Below are positions 16,959 to 25,040 of a DNA stretch of 25,653 bases, in pieces. A model generated the notes under the pieces. The model saw nothing but the letters and a program-made list of their open reading frames with translations, did not search any database and was not told the origin of the DNA. The DNA comes from Pseudomonadota bacterium. Lineage in GTDB: Bacteria; Pseudomonadota; Gammaproteobacteria; Steroidobacterales; Steroidobacteraceae. The DNA lies in NCBI GenBank assembly GCA_023423065.1, contig JAFAGC010000098.1, positions 1 to 25,653 on the forward strand. Direction: 5' to 3'. The position numbers and the translations under genes are program-made. Position 1 is the stretch's first letter, and the number at the start of each line of letters is the position of its first letter.

Positions 16959-18194
16959 TCAGAAGTCGCCGCTCAGGAAATACCGCACGGACAACTCGAG
17001 CTTCGATTCGGTGGCGAGCGCCGGTTCGCCCAGCGTCGCCGCGCGCTCGGGCACGTCGCTCTCGACGCGGAGCCATTCGAGCGCGAAACGCCACCGTTCG
17101 CCGCGGTCGAGACTGTACGCCACCGTCCAGGCGTGCCCGTCTTCGCTGCCCGCCCAGTGCGGCCGGTCGTCGAAGATGACTTCGAATACATCGTAGCGCG
17201 CCGAGATCATGTGGCTGCCGAAGCGACGGGCGACGAGCGCCGATTGCGATTCGAACTGCCACTCGAGCAAGCGGAACGGGTCGATGGCCGTGCGGCCGTC
17301 GAGCGCCTGGACGATGACGGTCCAACCGCCGCCGGTTTCGACGCGCAGGGTCGCGGCGTCGAACTCGGTGTACCAGGCGAGGTCGCGGATCTCCGGCGCC
17401 TCCGCGCTGGGATCCGCGCGGTTGTCGTAATGGAGCAGGTTGAGCACGGCGCGATCGAGATAACGAGCCTGCGCGCCGACGTAATAGCCGGGACGTCCGT
17501 CGATCTCGTGGAACAGTTCCTTCTTGGCCTTTTCGGGATCGGGCTGCGGCGCGCCGACGCGGCCGAACAGCGTCGTCTGCCGGTCGTGCATCGCGAACCC
17601 GTGCGCTCCGATCATCGTCCCGGCCGGATCGTTCCAACCGAACACCGCCGCGGTGAACTGCAGGTCGAAATCGTGGCCGCGTCGCGTGCCTAACCAGTCC
17701 ACCTGTCCCTCGAGGCCGATCGTGCGGATCTCCTCGCCGATCCAGCTGCCGATCGCGGAGGGCGTGATCGTGTACGGAGTCTCCCAACCGATCGCGCGGC
17801 TCTCGAGCGACATGGGTGGATAGAAGGCGCCGAGCCGCACGCGACCCTTGATGCCCGCGCGCGGGACGGGACGGTATTCGAGGTACGCCTCGGTGAGATC
17901 GATGGGGTTCTTGTCGTCGTCGTCCCAGGCCGAGGCCTCGACATGCGCGGCGAAAGTGTCGCCGATCGGCTGGTTCCACGCGGCGCGCAGGCGTCCGAGC
18001 CGGATGCCCCCGTGGTCCTCGTCGAAGCGCAGCTTGCCCTGGCCGTTGTCCAGAAACGAGTCGCGCCCGTCCGAATGAATGGCGCGCAGATCGAGTCCGA
18101 GCTGCCACCCGCCCGCGTTGCAAGCCGGACTCGCGCCGGCGATCGCGGCGCCGGCGAACAGCGCGCCGGCGCGAATTCGTTTCAGTAGTCCCAT
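16959..18194 (-). CDS. Outer-membrane beta-barrel protein of unknown specificity
   Basis: This 411-residue protein starts with a signal-peptide-like MGLLKRIRAGALFAGAAIAGASPACNAG. It continues with repeated amphipathic strands with aromatic girdle residues (WQLGLDLRAIHSDG, GGIRLGRLRAAWNQPIG, DLTEAYLEYRPVP, LELSVRYFLSGDF), ending in an aromatic F. I read it as a porin-like barrel but cannot assign a family. ATG 18194 is chosen because it gives the signal peptide and overlaps the 3' end of the upstream cupredoxin-like gene by 13 nt, indicating coupled translation; the frame stays open to 18800 without merit. It probably works together with that periplasmic protein. Confidence 0.82.
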   Translation of the reverse strand: MGLLKRIRAGALFAGAAIAGASPACNAGGWQLGLDLRAIHSDGRDSFLDNGQGKLRFDEDHGGIRLGRLRAAWNQPIGDTFAAHVEASAWDDDDKNPIDLTEAYLEYRPVPRAGIKGRVRLGAFYPPMSLESRAIGWETPYTITPSAIGSWIGEEIRTIGLEGQVDWLGTRRGHDFDLQFTAAVFGWNDPAGTMIGAHGFAMHDRQTTLFGRVGAPQPDPEKAKKELFHEIDGRPGYYVGAQARYLDRAVLNLLHYDNRADPSAEAPEIRDLAWYTEFDAATLRVETGGGWTVIVQALDGRTAIDPFRLLEWQFESQSALVARRFGSHMISARYDVFEVIFDDRPHWAGSEDGHAWTVAYSLDRGERWRFALEWLRVESDVPERAATLGEPALATESKLELSVRYFLSGDF

Positions 18195-18844
18195 GAGTGC
18201 GGACGGCCCGAGAGCGGCGCGGGCCTGAGCGAACGCGAGAGCCTGATGTCGACACGGGTCTTCTGATCGCCGACTTCGACGACCCGGCCATCGTCTTCGG
18301 CCTCGCTCATCAACGGATGCCAGACCCGCAGCCGGTAGCGGCCCGCGGGCACGTCGTCCGCGATCCAGATACCGCGGCTGTCCGTGCGCCCGAAGAACGG
18401 CGCGGCCGTGACGACGATGTACGCGATCATGTTGTCGTGGATGTTGCAGCCGAGCGTGACGATGCCCGGCTGGGGAAACGTCACGGGTGGATAGGGCTTG
18501 CCGCGATACAGCGGCAGCTGGAACGCACGCGCGTCCGAGAACGAGTAAACCTGGTGACGCACCGCGTCGCTGTTCGGGAACATCACACTCGATCCGGCCG
18601 GCAGTACGAGCACGTCCGGCACGAAGGCGAGATCCACCTGGTCCATGACCGCCTGCACGGGAGCCGCGGGCGGCAGGGTGGGCGATTCTGCTTCGAGCAG
18701 CGCGATGGCGCCGGTGAGTGGTTTGCCGTCGCGCTTCAGCACTTCGATTTCGAGGGAGCCCGCGAGGCAGGGCGATGCCAGGAGCGCGAGCGCCATCCAC
18801 CTCAGCGACCCGCGGAAAACATCCGTTGATGCACGCCTCGACAT
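18182..18844 (-). CDS. Periplasmic cupredoxin-like protein (annotated in relatives as methylamine utilisation protein)
   Basis: This 220-residue protein has a signal peptide to A28 (LASPCLA|GS). It contains a blue-copper-like ligand set H97 (DAVRHQVYSF), C133, H136 and M139 (LGCNIHDNM). This spacing is typical of type 1 copper sites, so an electron-transfer or copper-sensing role is plausible. The C-terminal part (about 150-205, DDVPAGRYRLRVWHPL) resembles a carboxypeptidase-regulatory/Ig-like domain. Proteins like this are often labelled methylamine utilisation proteins without proof; no mau genes are visible here. A strong GGGGGAG lies 4 nt upstream of the ATG. It heads the barrel cluster and overlaps the next gene. 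Confidence 0.82.
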   Translation of the reverse strand: MSRRASTDVFRGSLRWMALALLASPCLAGSLEIEVLKRDGKPLTGAIALLEAESPTLPPAAPVQAVMDQVDLAFVPDVLVLPAGSSVMFPNSDAVRHQVYSFSDARAFQLPLYRGKPYPPVTFPQPGIVTLGCNIHDNMIAYIVVTAAPFFGRTDSRGIWIADDVPAGRYRLRVWHPLMSEAEDDGRVVEVGDQKTRVDIRLSRSLRPAPLSGRPHSWDY

Positions 18845-18852
18845 GCCGCTCC

Positions 18853-18882
18853 CCCGATCCGATCGACCCCGATCCGATCGAC
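18853..18882 (-). repeat. Two-copy 15-bp tandem repeat upstream of the cupredoxin-like gene
   Basis: CCCGATCCGATCGAC occurs at 18853-18867 and again at 18868-18882 on the plus strand, head to tail with no gap. It ends 8 nt upstream of the start codon, so its proximal copy overlaps the ribosome-binding region. It could be an operator, or a slippage product in GATC/GATCG-rich sequence. No repressor gene is adjacent. Confidence 0.55.
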
Positions 18883-18997
18883 GAACTTCAGCGGATATGT
18901 CTCGCGCGCGCCGGAACGGGTTTCTCGCCCACGACGATGCGCTCGCCGCGGTCGGCCGAAATGTGACGGGGTTCGCGCCCGGCCCTCGCCGAAGAGG

Positions 18998-19825
18998 TCA
19001 GGCGTCGCGGGCTTCCGCGTCCTTGTCGCGCTCGATCAGCGCATAGGCGGAGTGATTGTGGATGGACTCGAAGTTCTCCGACTCCACCACGTACGCGGCG
19101 ATGCGCGGCTCGTCGTTCAGCCTCACCGCCACGTCGCGCACCATGTCCTCGACGAACTTCGGATTGTCGTAGGCGCGCTCGGTCACGTATTTCTCGTCGG
19201 GACGCTTGAGGATGCCGTACAGCTCGCACGACGCTTCCGACTCGGCGATCTCGATGAGCTCCTCTATCCACATGTGCTCGCGCAGTTTCGCCGAGATCGT
19301 CACGTGCGAGCGCTGGTTGTGCGCGCCGCGCTCGGAGATCTTCTTCGAGCAGGGGCAGAGGCTCGTAACGGGGACGACGACCTTCACCCACATCTCGGTC
19401 ACGCCCTTCACGCGTTTGCCCGTGAGTGTCGCGTGATAGTCCATGTAACTCTCGACTCCCGAGATCGGCGCCTTCTTCATCACGAAATACGGGAACGACA
19501 TCTCGATGTGCCCGGAGTCCGCCTCGAGGCGCTCCGTCATCTCGGCCAACAGGGCTCCGAACGACTCGACCGAGATTTCACGCTCGCGATGCAGGATCTC
19601 GACGAAGCGCGACATGTGCGTGCCCTTGAAGTTGTGCGGCAGGTTCACGTACATGTTGAAGTTCGCGACGGTGTGCTGCTCGCCCACCGAACGGTCCTTG
19701 ACGCGCACCGGATGATTGATGTCCTTGATTCCGACCTGGTTGATCGGAATGCGGCGCGTGTCGGCGCGGTTCTGAACGTCTTCGACGGAGACGACGCGGG
19801 CCTGCGGTGCAGCAGCGATATTCAT
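18998..19825 (-). CDS. folE2: GTP cyclohydrolase FolE2 (type IB)
   Basis: The first step of folate synthesis, GTP to 7,8-dihydroneopterin triphosphate, is done by this 275-residue zinc-independent alternative to FolE. Motifs are GTHMSRF (68-74), EMSFPYFVMKKAPISGVES (108-126) and LCPCSKKISERGAHNQRSH with catalytic C157 and C159, plus AYVVESENFESIHNHSAYA near the end. Many FolE2 genes are induced by zinc shortage through Zur, but I see no Zur-box palindrome upstream, so it may be the only GTP cyclohydrolase I here. ATG 19825 is chosen; upstream frame extension has no family match. It lies 134 nt downstream of dxs on the same strand. Confidence 0.95.
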   Translation of the reverse strand: MNIAAAPQARVVSVEDVQNRADTRRIPINQVGIKDINHPVRVKDRSVGEQHTVANFNMYVNLPHNFKGTHMSRFVEILHREREISVESFGALLAEMTERLEADSGHIEMSFPYFVMKKAPISGVESYMDYHATLTGKRVKGVTEMWVKVVVPVTSLCPCSKKISERGAHNQRSHVTISAKLREHMWIEELIEIAESEASCELYGILKRPDEKYVTERAYDNPKFVEDMVRDVAVRLNDEPRIAAYVVESENFESIHNHSAYALIERDKDAEARDA

Positions 19826-19850
19826 GGGAAGGCCTGAAATACGGGTCGGA

Positions 19851-19856
19851 ATAGTA
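19851..19856 (-). promoter_or_regulatory. Candidate -10 box of folE2
   Basis: The minus strand reads TACTAT 25 nt upstream of the folE2 ATG in a 134-nt intergenic region, putting the start site about 18 nt before the ATG. No strong -35 is seen at 17 bp. It is a single-hexamer match. Confidence 0.3.
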
Positions 19857-19959
19857 GGCGCACAGTTTGCGGGCTTTCGTGGATCGATCAACCCCTCATA
19901 AGGGTGATTCGCCCGGAAATGTTCCCGCAGGCCCCTGAATGGGCCCCGGAGCGTGAAAA

Positions 19960-21864
19960 TTATGTCCCGGAGGCGGCCTTCATCCTGGCCACCGACTGCT
20001 GTTCCCACCAGCGCTGGACCGCGCTTTCGAGACTGGGCAGATCGAGCTCGGCCTGCGCGAGACACTCCTCGCGCGAGCCGTGTTCCACGAAACGGTCGGG
20101 AATGCCGAGTGTGAGAGTGGGTAGTTGCACGTCGCAGTTCGCGAGTAGTTCGAGAACCGCCGAACCCGCGCCGCCCGCGATCGCGTTTTCCTCGACGGTA
20201 ACCAGCGCCGTGTGTTTCTCCGCGAGCCGCAGCACGAGTTCCTCGTCGAGCGGCTTCACGAAGCGCATGTTCACGACCGTCGCGTCGAGTCGCTCGCCGA
20301 TGATTTCGGCGGATTTCACCAGCGCGCCGAACGCAAGGATGAGCAGACCGCTACGGCCCTCGCGGCGAAGTTGCGCCTTGCCCACGGGCAGGGCGGTCAT
20401 TTCCGCCACGGGCGCGACACCCGGTCCCTGGCCGCGCGGATAACGAACCGCGGACGGACCGGGCAGGGTGGTCGCCGTGTAGAGCATCTGCCGGCACTCG
20501 TTTTCGTCGGCGGGCGCCATCACGACCAGGTTCGGGATGCAACGCAGGAACGAGTGATCGTACGAGCCCTGGTGCGTCGCGCCGTCGCCGCCGACGAGGC
20601 CCGCGCGGTCGAGCGCGAACACGACCGGCAGGTTCTGCAGCGCCACGTCGTGGATGAGCTGGTCGTAGGCGCGCTGCAGGAAGGTCGAGTAGATAGCCAC
20701 CACGGGCTTGAGGCCCTCGCACGCGAGTCCCGCCGCGAACGTGACCGCGTGTTGCTCGGCGATCGCGACGTCGAAATAGCGCTGCGGGAATTTCTTCGAA
20801 TACTCCACGAGACCCGAGCCCTCGCGCATCGCGGGCGTGATCGCGACGACGCGTTCGTCGAGCGCGGCCATGTCGCACATCCACTGGCCGAACACCTGCG
20901 AGTAGGAGGGGCCCTGCGCCTTTTCCTTGAAGATGGTGCCGCTGATCGGATCGAACGGACCCGGGCCGTGCCACTTGATCGGATCCGCCTCGGCCGGCGC
21001 GTAACCCTTGCCCTTGCGCGTCACCACGTGCAGCAGCTGCGGCCCGTTGAGATGGCGCATGTTGCGCAGCGTGGTCACGAGCTCCTTGATGTCGTGGCCG
21101 TTCATCGGGCCGATGTAGTTGAACCCGAGCTCTTCGAAAATAGTGCCGGGTAACACCATTCCCTTCATCATTTCCTCTGAACGCCGCGCGAGCTCCCACA
21201 TCGTGGGCATCTGCTTGAGGATCTTCTTGCCCCCCGAGCGCAGCGTCGAATACATCCGGCCGGACAGCACCTTTGCGAAGTAGTTGGACAATGCGCCGAC
21301 GTTCTCGGAGATCGACATGTCGTTGTCGTTGAGCACGACCAGCAGGTTGGTCCGGCGCGCGCCCGCGTTGAGCAGCGCCTCCCAGGCCATGCCCGCGGTG
21401 ATCGCGCCGTCGCCGATGATCGCGACGACCTTGCGCGGATCGTGGGTCAGCTCCGCGGCGACCGCCATTCCGAGCGCCGCCGAGATCGAGGTGCTCGAGT
21501 GCCCGACGCCGAAGGTGTCGTATTCGCTTTCGGCGCGCGATGGAAAGGGCGCGAGTCCGCCGCTCTGCTTGATCGTGTCGAGCCGGTCGCGCCGGCCGGT
21601 GAGCACCTTGTGCGGATACGCCTGGTGACCGACGTCCCAGACGAGCCGGTCATCCGGAGTGTCGAAAACGTAGTGGAGCGCGATCGTGAGTTCGACGGTG
21701 CCGAGCCCGGCGGCGAAGTGGCCGCCGCGCGTGGCGACGCTGCGAATCAGGTATTCCCGTAGTTCCTTGCAGATCTCCCCGAGCTGCGTTTCGGGTAGAG
21801 CGCGAAGATGCGCGGGCGAGTCGAGGGTGCGCAGCAGCGGAAAGGCGTCGGAGGCAGAGGGCAT
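19960..21864 (-). CDS. dxs: 1-deoxy-D-xylulose-5-phosphate synthase
   Basis: This 634-residue thiamine-diphosphate enzyme condenses pyruvate with glyceraldehyde 3-phosphate, the first step of the MEP isoprenoid pathway; the product also feeds thiamine and pyridoxal synthesis. The thiamine-binding motif is IGDGAITAGMAWEALLNAG...NDNDMSIS, with VGHSSTSISAALG before it and AEQHAVTFAAGLA in the transketolase-like pyrimidine domain. The C-terminal transketolase domain (about 500-620) includes VVNMRFVKPLDEEL and VTVEENAIAGGAGSAV. It is full length. It starts 22 nt after ispA; the ATG has no Shine-Dalgarno but has a -10-like TAAACT 9 nt upstream. Confidence 0.98.
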   Translation of the reverse strand: MPSASDAFPLLRTLDSPAHLRALPETQLGEICKELREYLIRSVATRGGHFAAGLGTVELTIALHYVFDTPDDRLVWDVGHQAYPHKVLTGRRDRLDTIKQSGGLAPFPSRAESEYDTFGVGHSSTSISAALGMAVAAELTHDPRKVVAIIGDGAITAGMAWEALLNAGARRTNLLVVLNDNDMSISENVGALSNYFAKVLSGRMYSTLRSGGKKILKQMPTMWELARRSEEMMKGMVLPGTIFEELGFNYIGPMNGHDIKELVTTLRNMRHLNGPQLLHVVTRKGKGYAPAEADPIKWHGPGPFDPISGTIFKEKAQGPSYSQVFGQWMCDMAALDERVVAITPAMREGSGLVEYSKKFPQRYFDVAIAEQHAVTFAAGLACEGLKPVVAIYSTFLQRAYDQLIHDVALQNLPVVFALDRAGLVGGDGATHQGSYDHSFLRCIPNLVVMAPADENECRQMLYTATTLPGPSAVRYPRGQGPGVAPVAEMTALPVGKAQLRREGRSGLLILAFGALVKSAEIIGERLDATVVNMRFVKPLDEELVLRLAEKHTALVTVEENAIAGGAGSAVLELLANCDVQLPTLTLGIPDRFVEHGSREECLAQAELDLPSLESAVQRWWEQQSVARMKAASGT

Positions 21865-21873
21865 TGCCGGGGG

Positions 21874-21879
21874 AGTTTA
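21874..21879 (-). promoter_or_regulatory. -10-like TAAACT 9 nt before the dxs start
   Basis: In the ispA-dxs gap the minus strand reads TAAACT followed by a 9-nt C-rich spacer and ATG, with no Shine-Dalgarno. The geometry is the same as for ribH and xseB and would fit a leaderless transcript. Confidence 0.35.
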
Positions 21880-21886
21880 CACGCGC

Positions 21887-22816
21887 TCAATTCGCGCGCG
21901 CGACGAGGAAGTGTGCGAACTCGCCCAGGTGCGCGAAGCGGGGCCCCAGCGGCTCGAGCGCCGCGATCGCGCGATCCCGGCGAGCGACCGCCTGGGCGCG
22001 CGCCCGATCGAGCCCGAGCACCGACGGATAGGTCGGCTTGATGCGATCCGCATCGGCGCCCGCGCGCTTGCCAAGCGTGCTGGTGGTCCCCTCGACGTCG
22101 AGGATGTCGTCGTGGATCTGGAAGGCGAGGCCGATCTCCGCGCCGAACTCGTTCAGCGCCGCGCGTTCGGTCGCACCTTGCAGACCCGCGGCAATCGCGC
22201 CGAGCAACACGCTCGCCTGGATGAGCGCGCCGGTTTTCTGCCGGTGCATGCGCTCGAGAGCCGCTTCGTCGAGAGTTTGTTTGACGGACTCGAGGTCGAT
22301 GGCCTGTCCACCCGCCATGCCGCGAGTGCCGATCGCATCCGCGAGGACCTTCAGCATTTCGAGGCACGCGGCCGCCGGCACCGACGGCGATGCGCGCGTC
22401 AGCAACTCGAACGCGCGCGCTTGCAGCGCATCGCCCGTCAGGATCGCGGTGGCTTCGTCGAAAGCGCGATGGCAGGTCGGCTTTCCGCGCCGCAGGTCGT
22501 CGTTGTCCATCGCGGGCAGATCGTCGTGCACCAGGCTGTAGACGTGGATGAGCTCGACCGCGGCGGCCGGCGCATCGAGCGTTTCGAGCGAGGCGCCGAG
22601 GGCTTCGCCGGTCGCGTAGACGAGCACGGGGCGCACGCGTTTGCCGCCTTCGAGCGTGCTGTAACGCATGGCCTGCAGCAGCCGCGCCGTTGCGCCGCCT
22701 TCGACTTCGAGCGCGCGGGCCAGCACTCCTTCTATTCGTCGTTGATAGAGCGGAACCCGCGCGGCGAGAAATCCCTGCGACGGCGCTCGACCCGCTTCAA
22801 TGCTCGTCGTCGTCAT
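21887..22816 (-). CDS. ispA: Polyprenyl (farnesyl/geranylgeranyl) diphosphate synthase
   Basis: This 309-residue all-helical prenyltransferase joins isopentenyl diphosphate to allylic diphosphates. The first aspartate-rich motif is VHDDLPAMDND (D98, D99, D104) with RRGKPTCH following, and the second is QIHDDILD (D236, D237, D240). LLQAMRYSTLEGGKRVRPVLVYATG is the substrate-binding start. The residues before the first motif (SLVHDD) fit short-chain farnesyl diphosphate synthases. The ATG at 22816 overlaps xseB by 20 nt; longer frames upstream encode unlikely N-termini. xseB-ispA-dxs is the classic gammaproteobacterial order. Confidence 0.96.
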   Translation of the reverse strand: MTTTSIEAGRAPSQGFLAARVPLYQRRIEGVLARALEVEGGATARLLQAMRYSTLEGGKRVRPVLVYATGEALGASLETLDAPAAAVELIHVYSLVHDDLPAMDNDDLRRGKPTCHRAFDEATAILTGDALQARAFELLTRASPSVPAAACLEMLKVLADAIGTRGMAGGQAIDLESVKQTLDEAALERMHRQKTGALIQASVLLGAIAAGLQGATERAALNEFGAEIGLAFQIHDDILDVEGTTSTLGKRAGADADRIKPTYPSVLGLDRARAQAVARRDRAIAALEPLGPRFAHLGEFAHFLVARAN

Positions 22817-23081
22817 CGACTTCGGCCTCGTTCGCTTCGTCGCCCTCATCTCCTTGGGCGAAACGCGCAAGCTCCTCATTGCCATTGCGCGTCAGCAACA
22901 CTTCGACTTTCTGTTGCGCCGTGCGCAGCGCCGTCTGGCATTGCCGCGTAAGGGCGACACCGCGTTCGAAAGTCTTCAATGCGTCTTCGAGAGGAACGTC
23001 GCCCTGTTCGAGCTTGGCGACCAGTGCTTCGAGCTCGCTCAGCGATCGTTCGAAGTCGGGCAGTTTTGATTTGGCTGTCAC
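22797..23081 (-). CDS. xseB: Exodeoxyribonuclease VII small subunit
   Basis: This 94-residue protein is the small subunit that binds several-fold to XseA to form exonuclease VII, which digests single-stranded DNA. The core LPDFERSLSELEALVAKLEQGDVPLEDALKTFERGVALTRQCQTAL matches the family and is a helical hairpin. The C-terminus (GDEGDEANEAEVDDDDEH) is a long acidic tail, partly encoded where ispA begins. The GTG at 23081 is chosen because the family starts just before this core and there is no ATG nearby. xseA is not in the window. Confidence 0.93.
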   Translation of the reverse strand: MTAKSKLPDFERSLSELEALVAKLEQGDVPLEDALKTFERGVALTRQCQTALRTAQQKVEVLLTRNGNEELARFAQGDEGDEANEAEVDDDDEH

Positions 23082-23087
23082 GCGCGC

Positions 23088-23100
23088 GACGTTAAACGTC
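23088..23100 (-). promoter_or_regulatory. Palindrome with -10-like TTTAAC 9 nt before the xseB start
   Basis: GACGTTTAACGTC (minus strand) is a perfect 6-1-6 palindrome. It contains TTTAAC, 9 nt before the xseB GTG. There is no Shine-Dalgarno. It may be a promoter with an embedded operator, or a leaderless start like ribH and dxs. Confidence 0.35.
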
Positions 23101-23199
23101 GCAGCGCGGCAGGGCAACGATGGGCGGTCGATAGTCGGCCCCGATTGACGCGCTCGCGGACGCGGTCGTACAGTGCGCACCGCATTTAGAACAAGTCCA

Positions 23200-23218
23200 A
23201 ATGAGAGTAATTCTCGAC
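23200..23218 (+). promoter_or_regulatory. Fur-box-like 9-1-9 palindrome before the rubrerythrin gene
   Basis: AATGAGAGTAATTCTCGAC matches the Fur-type consensus AATGAGAATNATTCTCATT at 14 of 18 defined positions. It lies 24 nt upstream of the rubrerythrin start and in the divergent region shared with xseB. A Fur or PerR-like repressor would block transcription here. This is a pattern match only. Confidence 0.5.
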
Positions 23219-23242
23219 TGGATAACTGAGAAGGAGTGTGCC

Positions 23243-23656
23243 GTGAACCTGAAGGGCAGCAAGACTGAAAAGAATCTGAAGGATGCGTTCGCAGGTGAGT
23301 CGCAGGCGAACCGCCGTTATCTCTACTTCGCAGCCAAGGCCGACGTCGAAGGCTACAACGACGTGTCGACCGTGTTCCGTTCGACCGCGGAAGGCGAAAC
23401 CGGCCACGCGCATGGTCACCTCGAGTACCTCGAGGCGGTCGGCGACCCGGCCACGGGCCTGCCGATCGGTGAAACCAAGAACAATCTCAAGGCGGCCATC
23501 GCCGGCGAGACGCACGAATACAGCGACATGTATCCGGGCATGGCGAAGGAGGCCCGCGAAGAAGGATTCTCCGAGATCGCCGATTGGTTTGAGACGCTCG
23601 CCAAGGCCGAGCGCTCGCATGCCAATCGCTTCCAGAAGGCTCTCGACTCGATCTGA
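23243..23656 (+). CDS. Rubrerythrin without rubredoxin domain
   Basis: This 137-residue ferritin-like di-iron protein reduces peroxide in anaerobic or microaerobic cells. The ligand set E19, E52, H55, E89, E92, E123 and H126 matches the rubrerythrin spacing completely, in FAGESQANRRY, EGETGHAHGH, AGETHEYSDM and AKAERSHANRF. It contains no cysteine, so the C-terminal rubredoxin domain is missing and another electron donor is needed. The GTG 23243 is supported by AAGGAG 6 nt upstream; an upstream in-frame ATG at 23201 lies inside the Fur-like box. It starts a three-gene operon with the Fe-S protein (10-nt gap) and DUF3501, likely its electron-transfer partners. Confidence 0.94.
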   Translation: MNLKGSKTEKNLKDAFAGESQANRRYLYFAAKADVEGYNDVSTVFRSTAEGETGHAHGHLEYLEAVGDPATGLPIGETKNNLKAAIAGETHEYSDMYPGMAKEAREEGFSEIADWFETLAKAERSHANRFQKALDSI

Positions 23657-23666
23657 TCATCAGATC

Positions 23667-25040
23667 GTGAGCGCTTCAGATACCGGCCAGCGCGAAGGCA
23701 GCCTCCAGGCGCCTTCGCGCCATCCGCTCGACTGGCGCAAGCCTGAATTCGTCGATGAGGCCGCGCTCGAGAAAGAACTCGAGCGCGTCTTCGACATCTG
23801 CCACGGCTGTCGCCGCTGCTTCAGCCTGTGCAATTCGTTCCCAACCTTGTTCGATGCGATCGACGCGAGCGACACGCTCGAGCTCGACGGCGTCGACAAG
23901 AAAGTCTACTGGGACGTCGTGGATCACTGTTACCTGTGTGACATGTGTTTCATGACCAAGTGTCCCTACGTTCCGCCGCATCCCTGGAACATCGATTTCC
24001 CGCACCTGATGCTGCGCGCGAAACACGTGCAGCACCGCAAAGGCGAACATTCGCTCCGGGACAAACTACTTTCCAACACGCGGGTGCTCGGCAGCATCGC
24101 CGGGATTCCCGTCGTCTCGGGCATCGTCAACGCGGTGAACGCAACGGATGCCGGCCGCAAGCTGCTCGAGACGACGCTCGGCGTGGACTCCACCGCGCCC
24201 ATCCCGAAATATCATTCGAAGACGGGCTCGAAGCGCGCGCGCGCTATTGCAAGTACCGTTGCGAGCGCGACGTCCGAGGTGAAACCCACCGACGAAACGC
24301 GCGGCAAGGTCGCGTTGTTCGTCACGTGTTACGGCGACCGCAACGAGCCGCACATGCCCGAGGACCTTACCGCCGTGTTCGAACACAACGGCATCCCGGT
24401 GAAGGTGGTCGGCAAGGAAAAGTGCTGCGGAATGCCGAAGCTCGAGCTCGGCGATCTCGAAACGGTTGAGAAATACAAGAACTTCAATGTCCCGGCGCTC
24501 AAGGCGCTGATCGACGAGGGTTACGACATCGTCGCGCCGATTCCGTCCTGCGTGCTCATGTTCAAGCAGGAATTGCCGCTCATGTTCCCGGAAGACTCGG
24601 ACGTACAGGCGGTGAAGGAACACATTTTCGATCCGTTCGAATACCTCATGCTGCGCCACAAGGCAGGGCTGCTGCGCACGGATTTCAAGGAAAAGCTCGG
24701 CAAGGTCAGTTATCACGTGCCGTGTCACCTGCGCGTGCAGAACATCGGCTTGAAGACGCGCGACGTGCTCAGACTGGTGCCCGACACCACCGTCGACGTG
24801 ATCGAACGCTGTTCCGGCCACAACGGCACGTACGCGGTGAAGAAGGAATATCGCGCGGCGTCGGTGAAGATCGGCCGGCCCGTGGTCAATCGCGTCGCGC
24901 AGGCGAAAGCCGATCACTATTCGAGCGATTGCCCGATGGCCGGGCACCAGATAGAGAGCATCCTGTCGCCGGACGAGTCGGGGAAGGTGCGCGAGCCCGA
25001 ACACCCGATGTCGCTGGTACGCAAGGCCTACGGACTGTAA
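23667..25040 (+). CDS. Fe-S protein with two [4Fe-4S] motifs and CCG domains (heterodisulfide reductase-like)
   Basis: This 457-residue cytoplasmic protein has two classic clusters: C45, C48, C51, C55 (CHGCRRCFSLC) and C88, C91, C94, C99 (CYLCDMCFMTKCP). Two cysteine-rich CCG-type blocks follow: VTCYGD...KCCGMP and PCHLR...ERCSGHNG, the second with CSG in place of CCG. This organisation is like GlpC/HdrD subunits that pass electrons to a partner. With rubrerythrin upstream and DUF3501 overlapping downstream, it probably donates electrons to the rubrerythrin or an unknown acceptor. The GTG at 23667 has no Shine-Dalgarno and is the only sensible start after the rubrerythrin stop. Confidence 0.92.
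   Translation: MSASDTGQREGSLQAPSRHPLDWRKPEFVDEAALEKELERVFDICHGCRRCFSLCNSFPTLFDAIDASDTLELDGVDKKVYWDVVDHCYLCDMCFMTKCPYVPPHPWNIDFPHLMLRAKHVQHRKGEHSLRDKLLSNTRVLGSIAGIPVVSGIVNAVNATDAGRKLLETTLGVDSTAPIPKYHSKTGSKRARAIASTVASATSEVKPTDETRGKVALFVTCYGDRNEPHMPEDLTAVFEHNGIPVKVVGKEKCCGMPKLELGDLETVEKYKNFNVPALKALIDEGYDIVAPIPSCVLMFKQELPLMFPEDSDVQAVKEHIFDPFEYLMLRHKAGLLRTDFKEKLGKVSYHVPCHLRVQNIGLKTRDVLRLVPDTTVDVIERCSGHNGTYAVKKEYRAASVKIGRPVVNRVAQAKADHYSSDCPMAGHQIESILSPDESGKVREPEHPMSLVRKAYGL

Noticed and set aside
16959..18800. 613-residue version of the barrel gene starting at 18800
   Set aside because: The first 202 residues lie in another frame of the cupredoxin-like gene; the ATG at 18194 gives a signal peptide.
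19930..19945. GGCCC/GGGCC hairpin after dxs as a terminator
   Set aside because: The stem is only 5 bp and has no T-tract, so I could not support a terminator call.
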